Translations under genes and position numbers: made by a program
Shown: in pieces, positions 24,656-32,378 of the stretch
Layout of the letters: every line of letters starts with the position of its first letter
How positions within the stretch are numbered: the stretch's first letter is position 1
DNA from: Breznakiella homolactica
GTDB taxonomy: Bacteria; Spirochaetota; Spirochaetia; Treponematales; Breznakiellaceae
Direction: 5' to 3'
Assembly: GCF_016616095.2 (NCBI RefSeq)
Contig: NZ_CP067089.2
Coordinates: 930,001-994,000, forward strand
DNA length: 64,000 nt
The notes under the pieces: generated by a model
The model's database searches: none
Seen by the model: only the letters and a program-made list of their open reading frames with translations
What the model was told of the DNA's origin: nothing

Positions 24656-27190
24656 CTATTCGCCTGTTCCGGGATTTTCCGGCCAATGGTGCTTGGGATA
24701 CCGGCCTTTCATATCCTTGCGGACATCCTTATAGGAACCGGCCCAGAACCCCGGCAGGTCATTGGTGATCTGCACCGGCCGGTCCGCCGGCGATAGGAGC
24801 CGGAACAGGACCGGCACACCCATGATACGGGTATCGCCGGACAGACCGAAGGCATCCTGGACGCGCATACTGACCACCGGTTCTCCCGAACAGTAATCAA
24901 TACGCTTTTTCCTTCCCCCGGGAAGGGTGAAATATTCGGGAACCCCCTGCCCTAATTCGGCCGCCCGGTCCCAGCCGAGCCGGGCCAGCAGGGCGTCCCT
25001 GAGTATGGTTCCGCTGACCGCCGGGCCGGTTTTGTTTTTTCCGCCGGCCTCAAAAAACGGCCCGAGCCACTGGGCCGCTTCGGCGGCGAGGGTTTCGTCG
25101 GTCCAGGTATCCTGCATGGCAAGGTCCGGCCGGGAAACGTAAAACCGTATCCGGCACAGCAGGTTCCGGGCCGGAGGATTTCCATCGTCCCAGGGCAGGA
25201 TACCCAGACCTTCGCGGATCAGCAGCAGGGAAAGTCCTTCCGCGGCCTCCGCCTGCGCGGCGGGACGCTCCTGTTCGCCCAGAGAAATCCGTCCGGCCCG
25301 GCGCGTAATCCGCACCCGGGGCTTAAGGCCCTTCCAGTACAGTTCCTTATCCTCGGACAGGTATTTTCCCAGGACTTCCAGGGCGCTCTCTTCCGATAGA
25401 GGGGCCGCGAGCCTGATCCGGCCGCTCCGCTCTCCCGCGTCAACCTCCGCGGCAACAAGCCACGGTTCACCGTTCAGGCCGCCGGAAACGGCAGCTTCCC
25501 GGCCGGATACAAAACGGTACTTCCCGGAAGCCTGCAGGCGGCAGATCCTTCCGGGGAAAGCCCTTCCCAGAAATTCGCCGGAATCCGCTTCCGCCGCCGG
25601 AGTCCAGCGCACATGCCCTGTAAAACCCAGCCGATGCAGGATGTCCCGGGCAAGCCGGTAAACCCCGCGGGCCCAGGGAGTTTCCGGCTCCGTCCGCAGG
25701 AGCTCAAGCCGCCGCCGGATATCCGCATCCTCCCGGAGCCCGGCCCCATCCCGTTCGGAGAGCAGCGCCGCAAGGACCGCCCCCAGGACCGGGGCATTCT
25801 TTTCCGCGGCGGAGAAGCACAGGACCCCCAGGGAGGGTTCCAGCCCCAGGGATACCATGCGGCGGCCCTTCGGGGTAGGATTGAATTCCCGGTCGATGGC
25901 GCCCAGATCCGCCAAGGTCTCCAGGGCTTTTGCCCAGGCGGTCTCCGGAGGCGGATCGAGCCAGGGAAGATCCCCGGGCTGCCGGCATCCCCAGATGCAG
26001 CACTCCAGAACCAGGGAGGAAAGCCCTGTCCTGAGGATCTCACAAGGGGTCTCCTTGGGGCGGGGATCGTTTTCCCGCCATAAACGGACACAGGTCCCCG
26101 GTTCCACCCGGCCCGCACGGCCGGCCCGCTGATCCGCGGACTGCAGGCTGGCAGGCTCCAGACAAAGCCGGTTCATCCCCGATGGAATATGAAACCGCTC
26201 AAGCCGGACGAGTCCCGAATCGACCACCAGGTTTATACCCGGAACGGTAATGCCGGTTTCCGCGACGTTGGTCGCCAGAATAATCCGGCCGGGGCCAGTT
26301 CCGGTGACGACCGCCCGCTGTTCCCCCAACGGAAGGGACCCATGGAGAATCTGCACCCGGTACTTTCCGGACAGGCCCTGGCCGCTGAGGCTCCGGCGGA
26401 CGGTTTCAATCTCCCCTTTTCCGGGGAGGAAAACCAGGACCGAAGGCAGATCATCCCTGTCCCGTTCAGCCTGCTCCAGAATTGCCGGCAGGGCTGCGGC
26501 GCAGGCCGCTCCGGGAGAAATGTTTCCCGGGAGGGACCGGTAATACACCTCCACGGGAAAGGTTCTTCCCGGCACGTCAATGACCGGCACTGAGTTTTCC
26601 CCGGGCGGCGCGGCGCAGGCCATGAACTCCGCGACCCGGGGGGCATCCATGGTCGCGGACATTACGAGAATCCCAATGTTTGAACCGAGGCGCCGGAGAT
26701 CAAGAAGCATTGCCAGGGCAAGGTCGGTATTCGCCGACCGTTCGTGAAATTCATCCAGAATCACCGCGGAAACCCCGGCCAGACCGGGATCGTTCTGGAT
26801 ACGCCGGATAAAAAGCCCCTCGGTAAGCACTTCGATGCGGGTCTCGGATGACAGTTTCCGTTCCATCCTGACCGAATAACCGACCCGTTCTCCCGGAGCT
26901 TCCCCGATAAGTTCGGCCATGCGGCCGGCGATACCGGCGGCCGCGGCCCGCCGCGGCTCAAGCACGATAATTTTTCCGGGCGGTTTCGCCGGGACGGACG
27001 GCGCCGGAGTTTCAGCCCGGAACGCCATTAAACCCAGGGGAATAAGGGTCGATTTTCCGCTCCCGGGATCGGCCCGGAGCACCGCCATGGGATTCTGCTC
27101 AAGGGTTCCGCAGATATCCCGCAGCCGGGGGGAGAGCGGCAGCTGCAAGGATTCTAAAAGCGGAATAATATCCGGAAAGGGAACGGACAC
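24656..27190 (-). CDS. hrpB: ATP-dependent RNA helicase HrpB
   Basis: 844 residues, DEAH-box family. It shows Walker A (ADPGSGKSTLIP, ~40), DEFHERS (DEAH-type box, ~146), SATMD (motif III), DQRAGRAGR (motif VI, ~355) and the long HrpB C-terminal domain. The C-terminus is rich in basic and Trp residues (YPKHHWPENP), as in HrpB. Its exact role is unclear even in E. coli. It starts with GTG immediately after the TAA of the preceding gene (TAAGTG), with no Shine-Dalgarno, implying translational coupling. It is last in the minus-strand operon from 32336. Confidence 0.93.
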   Translation of the reverse strand: MSVPFPDIIPLLESLQLPLSPRLRDICGTLEQNPMAVLRADPGSGKSTLIPLGLMAFRAETPAPSVPAKPPGKIIVLEPRRAAAAGIAGRMAELIGEAPGERVGYSVRMERKLSSETRIEVLTEGLFIRRIQNDPGLAGVSAVILDEFHERSANTDLALAMLLDLRRLGSNIGILVMSATMDAPRVAEFMACAAPPGENSVPVIDVPGRTFPVEVYYRSLPGNISPGAACAAALPAILEQAERDRDDLPSVLVFLPGKGEIETVRRSLSGQGLSGKYRVQILHGSLPLGEQRAVVTGTGPGRIILATNVAETGITVPGINLVVDSGLVRLERFHIPSGMNRLCLEPASLQSADQRAGRAGRVEPGTCVRLWRENDPRPKETPCEILRTGLSSLVLECCIWGCRQPGDLPWLDPPPETAWAKALETLADLGAIDREFNPTPKGRRMVSLGLEPSLGVLCFSAAEKNAPVLGAVLAALLSERDGAGLREDADIRRRLELLRTEPETPWARGVYRLARDILHRLGFTGHVRWTPAAEADSGEFLGRAFPGRICRLQASGKYRFVSGREAAVSGGLNGEPWLVAAEVDAGERSGRIRLAAPLSEESALEVLGKYLSEDKELYWKGLKPRVRITRRAGRISLGEQERPAAQAEAAEGLSLLLIREGLGILPWDDGNPPARNLLCRIRFYVSRPDLAMQDTWTDETLAAEAAQWLGPFFEAGGKNKTGPAVSGTILRDALLARLGWDRAAELGQGVPEYFTLPGGRKKRIDYCSGEPVVSMRVQDAFGLSGDTRIMGVPVLFRLLSPADRPVQITNDLPGFWAGSYKDVRKDMKGRYPKHHWPENPGTGE

Positions 27191-28102
27191 TTAAAAACGC
27201 TGCCGGTCTCTGAGCACCAGACCGCCGGTCTGTTCCACCCGGATCTCAAACCGGTCTCCGGAAGCCACCCGGCGGTGGACCGCGCTGCCGTACACGGAAC
27301 GGATAATTCCCGCCCTCCGGGCCGCCTGTTCGTCCCGGACGAGTTCCATGAACTCCATGAGCCGGTGACGGTACAGATCCGGGGCGATTCCGTAGATATC
27401 GTCGTCCGTCCGGTTAAAGATAAAAGGAATACCCAGTATGTCGGTTCCCCCCAGGGGAACCCCCTCAGCCTGGGCGACCCTGTCGCTGAACACCCGGTAT
27501 GGTATGGCTATATTGATTTTACGTCCCCCGGATATTTCGGAATAATCGAAATTAAGTACCATGGCGTCGATATAAATATCCCTGCCGGGAAGGCTCAGTT
27601 CCTTGCGTTCCACCGCTGTCCCGGGGCGGGAGGGATCGTAAAAATCCACTGCCATCCGCGTAATATTGTCCTGCACCGAAAGGATGTGTACATCCGCCAC
27701 GGTGCAGCTGCGTTCAAGATTCTGAACTACCCGGGTAAGATCCCTGATCTTCTGGGCGGCGGCGGCGGATTCCTCGATCCGGTTTATGGTTTTCCCCAGC
27801 CCCGCGAGACTGAGGGCAATCAGTACTACCAGTACAAGCATGGGAAGGGAAACCAGCAGCTTCGCCGCCATTTTTCCCAGGGCCTCCATGGATGCAAGAA
27901 AGGCGTCGCCGAATCCGAACCGCTGGCCTGCCGCCTTTGAGAGAAGCGACGCCCGGCGGATAGTGTGGGATACCCAGACAACCGCCACCAGCAGAACCGC
28001 CGCGAGAATGATGGTGATTCCCGGCGGAGTGGTTACCATCATGGTAATGAAATCCGCGATCTTTTTTATTGCTGAAAGCAGCGTATCCTGTCCTGTTTCC
28101 AT
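27191..28102 (-). CDS. membrane protein of unknown function
   Basis: 303 residues. There are two N-terminal membrane helices: ~27-47 (GITIILAAVLLVAVVWVS) and ~83-103 (LLVSLPMLVLVVLIALSLAG). A helical linker (~105-135) and a beta-rich extracytoplasmic domain follow. The C-terminal region (SVYGSAVHRRVASGDRFEIR) resembles the end of the neighbouring gene at 28108-28779 (NLYGNAVHDLRRIRQFEPGR). No database family is recognised. It lies 5 nt after 28108-28779 and immediately before hrpB. Confidence 0.75.
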   Translation of the reverse strand: METGQDTLLSAIKKIADFITMMVTTPPGITIILAAVLLVAVVWVSHTIRRASLLSKAAGQRFGFGDAFLASMEALGKMAAKLLVSLPMLVLVVLIALSLAGLGKTINRIEESAAAAQKIRDLTRVVQNLERSCTVADVHILSVQDNITRMAVDFYDPSRPGTAVERKELSLPGRDIYIDAMVLNFDYSEISGGRKINIAIPYRVFSDRVAQAEGVPLGGTDILGIPFIFNRTDDDIYGIAPDLYRHRLMEFMELVRDEQAARRAGIIRSVYGSAVHRRVASGDRFEIRVEQTGGLVLRDRQRF

Positions 28103-28107
28103 TGTCC

Positions 28108-28779
28108 CTATTCCTCTATTATTTCTACGGCCCCGCTGGTATGGATTGTCAGGGCGTATACCCGTCCGGGCTCAAACTGCCGGATCCGTCTGAGGTCGTG
28201 GACCGCATTGCCGTACAGGTTCTTAAGCCCTTCCTGCGCCGGCCCCATTCCGGGATCTCCGGTTTCAAAGAAATAGGCTTCTTCCTTTTTTAGCTCCCCG
28301 AACAGCGCCGTGAGAGCATTCCGGGTGGTTTTATCCAGTCCGACGCTTTCGAAGATCCCCGGCATCCCGTCACGGTCATAGTACTGGAACAGCCCGGTAC
28401 CGTCCCGGGGGGCGATCACATCCGTAAAGATTCTGCTCGGAAAAACCAGGTATTTTTCTCCCACCGGGACAATGAGGGAATCCACCGCGAGTTCTTCGCC
28501 TTCCCAGGAATCTTCGAAAAACGCAAGTTCCCCGCCGTCGGCGTTGTAGAACCGGAACCGCGCCGTGACAGCGCCGTTTTCCCGGGAAAGAACCATGAAC
28601 CTGAGGGGTATTGTGGTTTCAGTTATTCTGCTGATTCTGTCTTCCAGCGAAGCAATGATATCCTGCTGCCGGGAAAGGACTGCCCCGATGACTCCGGCGA
28701 TGATGATGACCGAAACGCATAAAACAATCAGTCCTTTCTGAAACCCCCGGAACAGTCCCCGGGCCGATTTTTCCGCCAT
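28108..28779 (-). CDS. membrane-anchored protein of unknown function, related to its neighbour
   Basis: 223 residues from the ATG at 28777-28779 (AAGGAA upstream; a frame to 28818 has no site). One N-terminal membrane helix (residues ~15-37, LIVLCVSVIIIAGVIGAVL) is followed by a coiled-coil-like linker (QQDIIASLEDRISRITET) and a beta-rich domain. Like the next gene, it has a helix-linker-beta layout and a similar C-terminal YGNAVHDLRRIRQFEPG segment. The two are probably ancient duplicates that act together; the function is unknown. Confidence 0.75.
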   Translation of the reverse strand: MAEKSARGLFRGFQKGLIVLCVSVIIIAGVIGAVLSRQQDIIASLEDRISRITETTIPLRFMVLSRENGAVTARFRFYNADGGELAFFEDSWEGEELAVDSLIVPVGEKYLVFPSRIFTDVIAPRDGTGLFQYYDRDGMPGIFESVGLDKTTRNALTALFGELKKEEAYFFETGDPGMGPAQEGLKNLYGNAVHDLRRIRQFEPGRVYALTIHTSGAVEIIEE

Positions 28780-28824
28780 TTTATTCCTTTTGCCTTTGTC
28801 CGGATCTGTTATCCGCACAAAGGG

Positions 28825-30858
28825 TTATTCCGATCCGGAGAACAGATCCCCCTGGGCAGTTTCTTTTCCCTTTTTATTTTTTCCGCCGCCGCCGGGGCTT
28901 TTCGCGCCCGCCGCGGCGTAATCGGATACTTTCTCCGGGTGGGCCAGTATATCCAGGAAAACCGATTCATCGATAATGGGAATACCGAGATCCGCGGCCT
29001 TGCGGTTTTTTGATGATCCCGATTCGGGATCATTGGTGACCAGAAAGGACAGGTCCTTAACCACCGCTGACTTCGCGGAACCGCCCAGGGCTTTTACCTT
29101 CTCCTCACCTTCACTCCGCTTCATGGCGGTGAGTTCCCCGGTGAAGCAGAATGAATATCCCCGCAGGGGCTGTGTATCGGCACTGGGCGGATCCGCGATG
29201 GTGATAACACCGGCGGCCAGCACCGCGTCCATTTCCGGGGCGGTATCCGCAATGCCGTCCGCGATGGTTTTTGCGGTTATCTCCCCGAGGCCGTATACAT
29301 CCGCGATGGCTTCCGCCGGAGCGGCCCGCAGTTTTTCCAGTGTATCGAATCCCGCGGAGGTCACCTTTTCCATGATGGTTTCACCCACTCCCTCGAGATC
29401 GAAGCCCGCCACGAAGGCGGCCAGGGAAAGCGACCGGGGGGTCCGGATATGGCGGATCACCTTGGCGGCGGACAATTCTCCCATTCGTTCAAATTCCCCT
29501 AGTTCCGCGGCCGTAAGGGTGTAGAGGTCGGCAATGCGGCGGACCCGGTTTTTATCGTAGAGCTGGCGGATCAGTTTTTCCCCGAGCTCCCGGATATCCA
29601 GTACATTGACCCACTTTTCCACCCGGTGCAGAAGGCGTTTCGGGCAGTCGGGGTTGGGACAGTACAGCCGGGTTCCCCCATCGGTCAGGGCGGTTCCGCA
29701 GGTTTCACAGGTTTCGGGGAACTCAATATCGGTTTTTCCGCTGTCCGGCTCCTGGGCATCCATAGGGGAAAGCCCTTCTATCTTTGGGATAATTTCTCCC
29801 CGCTTGACGATGGTGACGGCGGACCCTATTTTGAGCCCCATGGCGCGGATCATGTCGGGGTTGTTGAGGTTGGCCCGCTGAACCGTGGTCCCCGCGAGCC
29901 TGACGGGATCGACAATACCGATCGGGGTATAGGTCGCGCCGGATTCACTCCACTCCACACGCCGCAGGATACTGACCGCCGCTTCGAGTTCAAATTTGAA
30001 GGCTATCTGCCGTTCCGGCCGGGCCCGGCGGAGATCCGCCATATCGGTCCGGCGGTCCTTTATGACCAGGCCGTCGATATCCACGGGAATGGTTTTCCGC
30101 TTGTCCGATACCGACTGGCGGTACGCGATGATGTCTTCGGGATCGGAAAATTCCTTTGTGGGGCTCGTCTCAAACCCCCGTTCGGTAAGCCACGCAAGCT
30201 TCGCGATTTCGTCCGGAAAATATCCGTCATTGCCGGAGACTGAGGCGTCATAGGTTATGAGTTTCAGGTCTTCGCACCCGGCGCCGTCTTTCCGCCGCAT
30301 GATGCCGTTGGCGGCGTTCCGGGTATTGGCCTTGTCCTGGTATTTTTTCCGCCAGATTTCCCGGGTCATGAGCACTTCACCCCGGATACCGCCGGTAAAG
30401 TCCGTCTTGAGGTCGGCGACGACACCCTTCATTTTAAGGGCATTCTGGGTAATATCGTCCCCGATGATCCCGTCACCCCGGGTTACAGCCCTGGCGAGCC
30501 GGCCTTTTTCATACTGAAGCTCCAGGCTGGCGCCGTCGAGTTTATACTGAACCACATAGGAGTCCGCGGGGGTTTTGGCGGCCCATGCCCGGAATTCCTC
30601 GGGGTTGGCTGCTTTGTCCTGGCTCCCCATAGGAATGATATGGCGGACCTTGGGAAAACCGTCGGTGTTGTCCGCGCCGACCTTCGCCAGCACCGGGCTC
30701 GACGGATGGAGCTCCTTGAGTTCATCCCAGAGAATATCGAATTCCGCATCGGAAATTTCGGCTTCGCCGTTATAATACGATTCCTGGTATCCCCGGATGA
30801 GCCGTTCCAGGGCGGCAATACGGGTGTCGGTTTTTGTCTGCTCTTTAGTCTTTGCCAT
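28825..30858 (-). CDS. ligA: NAD+-dependent DNA ligase (divergent LigA)
   Basis: 677 residues. The adenylation domain has the catalytic lysine in YKLDGAS (~114) and TRGDGIIGDDIT (~135). OB, zinc-finger (CETCG ... YCPNPDCPKR, ~400), HhH and C-terminal BRCT (~580-655) domains follow. Two motifs depart from standard LigA: IPMGSQDKA where M-L-S-L-D-N is usual, and NTRNAANGIMRRKDG where F-x-NPRNAAAGS-x-R-Q is usual. It seals nicks using NAD+. It could be a second, divergent ligase paralogue rather than the sole LigA. It starts 3 nt after trmB. Confidence 0.9.
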   Translation of the reverse strand: MAKTKEQTKTDTRIAALERLIRGYQESYYNGEAEISDAEFDILWDELKELHPSSPVLAKVGADNTDGFPKVRHIIPMGSQDKAANPEEFRAWAAKTPADSYVVQYKLDGASLELQYEKGRLARAVTRGDGIIGDDITQNALKMKGVVADLKTDFTGGIRGEVLMTREIWRKKYQDKANTRNAANGIMRRKDGAGCEDLKLITYDASVSGNDGYFPDEIAKLAWLTERGFETSPTKEFSDPEDIIAYRQSVSDKRKTIPVDIDGLVIKDRRTDMADLRRARPERQIAFKFELEAAVSILRRVEWSESGATYTPIGIVDPVRLAGTTVQRANLNNPDMIRAMGLKIGSAVTIVKRGEIIPKIEGLSPMDAQEPDSGKTDIEFPETCETCGTALTDGGTRLYCPNPDCPKRLLHRVEKWVNVLDIRELGEKLIRQLYDKNRVRRIADLYTLTAAELGEFERMGELSAAKVIRHIRTPRSLSLAAFVAGFDLEGVGETIMEKVTSAGFDTLEKLRAAPAEAIADVYGLGEITAKTIADGIADTAPEMDAVLAAGVITIADPPSADTQPLRGYSFCFTGELTAMKRSEGEEKVKALGGSAKSAVVKDLSFLVTNDPESGSSKNRKAADLGIPIIDESVFLDILAHPEKVSDYAAAGAKSPGGGGKNKKGKETAQGDLFSGSE

Positions 30859-30861
30859 TCC

Positions 30862-31575
30862 TTACCTCCGCCGCCGGAACATCAGTTCCCAGACGGCATG
30901 ATTTTTGTCTATTCCTTTGCGTTCAAATTTCGTTTCCGGCCGCCATTCCTGGTGCGGCGCGAATCCTTCATAGGAATTTTCCAGATTTGGGGTAGCTTCC
31001 AGCTCCGTCAGGGCCCACCGGGCGTAATCCTCCCAGTCGGTTACCATATATACGTACCCGCCGGGGCTCAGCTTTTTCCCCAGCAGCTCCGTAAACGGCC
31101 GTTTTATGAGCCGCCGTTTGTGGTGGCGCTTTTTAGGCCAGGGGTCGGGAAAAAAAACATGGAAGCCCGTCACGGAGCCATCTTCAATCACGCCCGCCAG
31201 TACTTCCGCCGCGTCGTATTCCAGGATCCGGATATTACCGAGATTCCGCTGTTCGATTTCCCAGAGGAGCCGCCCGATCCCCGGCCGGTGGACCTCAATT
31301 CCCAGATAGTTGATCCCGGGGTTATCCGCCGCGATCTGGGCGGTTGCCACTCCCATGCCGAACCCAATCTCCACACAGAGGGGATTGCCGTTCCCGAAAA
31401 TCCCCTGAATGTCGAGGCCGCCCTGGGACGGCGCGGGAATACAGTACCGCGGGGAAAGGGTGTCATAGGACCGGCGCTGGGCGTCACTCATCCGGCCGGC
31501 CCTGAGGACATAGCTTTTTACGGGGCTGTATTTTTTTAGGTTCCCGGAGGAACCGGCAGATTCAGTCGTGTTCAT
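30862..31575 (-). CDS. trmB: tRNA (guanine-N7-)-methyltransferase TrmB
   Basis: 237 residues. The SAM-binding motif VEIGFGMGVATAQIA (~80) is followed by YLGIEVHRPGIG (the TrmB G-x-E-x-x strand), FPDPWPKKRHHKRRL (the TrmB signature, ~150) and ending strands with TKFERKG. It methylates G46 of tRNA. The N-terminus (~25 residues) is Ser/Asn-rich. It is the second gene of the minus operon after the lipoprotein and is followed at 3 nt by ligA. Confidence 0.95.
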   Translation of the reverse strand: MNTTESAGSSGNLKKYSPVKSYVLRAGRMSDAQRRSYDTLSPRYCIPAPSQGGLDIQGIFGNGNPLCVEIGFGMGVATAQIAADNPGINYLGIEVHRPGIGRLLWEIEQRNLGNIRILEYDAAEVLAGVIEDGSVTGFHVFFPDPWPKKRHHKRRLIKRPFTELLGKKLSPGGYVYMVTDWEDYARWALTELEATPNLENSYEGFAPHQEWRPETKFERKGIDKNHAVWELMFRRRR

Positions 31576-31592
31576 GGTGATGTCCTTCTGTC

Positions 31593-32261
31593 TCAGCGGA
31601 GCGGTACGACATCCGTCAGGGCGGATGTCTGGTATTCAGGATCTTCGGCCCACAGGGCGGCGGCGCGGGCATCCCGGGGAAGCCCCAGGCTTTCAATATC
31701 GCCCTCAGGTTCCGGCAGCTCCAGGGTTCTCAGGTAAATTCCGTTTTCACTATAGCACACCAGGCGGTTCACCGGATACGCCGAGGTGTAGCGGTACATT
31801 CCATCGGAGACAGAAAAAACCGGAAAATCATGGCGCGGGGACACGGGCCCATCAAAGGATACGGTCCGTTCTCCCCGGCTCCCGCCTTTGTCTTCCAGCA
31901 CGGCCCGGAACTGCCCCCGGGGGAGCCGCTCCCCATCGATCATGGCAATGGCGTTGGTTCCGATCCAGGTTTCACCGTTTACAATCTCACTGCGCCAGTC
32001 TTCGTTGGTAAGTTTCCACCGGAGTTCCTCCCGGTCGTGGTACAGATATAATACCGCAAGATCCTCCAGGCCGTCGGCGTCTTCAGGAAGTATATACAAT
32101 GAATACCGTTCCTCCACGCCGCTGCCCGTACCCGAGGGATAGTACTCCAGCCGCAGGGTTCCCCGGGCAATCTGCGGAGCAGACTGGGAACAGGAAAAAC
32201 TGAACCAGAGAAAAACCGCCGGTAAAACCAGAGGAATAATATTCCGTAAAAAAAAGCGCAT
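31593..32261 (-). CDS. hypothetical lipoprotein
   Basis: 222 residues from the ATG at 32259-32261, which has AGGTGG upstream; an earlier ATG at 32276 lacks this. The lipoprotein signal ends in WFSFSC (lipobox cysteine ~24). The mature part is beta-rich (GTLRLEYYPSG, RYSLYILPEDADGLEDL). It resembles other small Treponema lipoproteins but no named family. It is first in the operon with trmB, ligA, two membrane proteins and hrpB. Confidence 0.75.
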   Translation of the reverse strand: MRFFLRNIIPLVLPAVFLWFSFSCSQSAPQIARGTLRLEYYPSGTGSGVEERYSLYILPEDADGLEDLAVLYLYHDREELRWKLTNEDWRSEIVNGETWIGTNAIAMIDGERLPRGQFRAVLEDKGGSRGERTVSFDGPVSPRHDFPVFSVSDGMYRYTSAYPVNRLVCYSENGIYLRTLELPEPEGDIESLGLPRDARAAALWAEDPEYQTSALTDVVPLR

Positions 32262-32307
32262 GACCGCCACCTGCACAGCAATGATAATTATTTTACTCTA
32301 AATTAAG

Positions 32308-32336
32308 TATATATACCAAATCGGGATATATATCAA
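32308..32336 (-). promoter_or_regulatory. promoter of the lipoprotein-trmB-ligA-hrpB operon
   Basis: Minus strand: TTGATA (32331-32336, 5 of 6), a 17-nt spacer, and TATATA (32308-32313). The AT repeats allow shifted -10 choices. The spacer TATATATACC pattern is nearly symmetrical with the plus-strand side, so divergent transcription of 32379-34451 may overlap here. Confidence 0.5.
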
Positions 32337-32378
32337 TTTAGTCCTTTCTGCGGCTTGACCGACGCCTGGTCCGGGATT

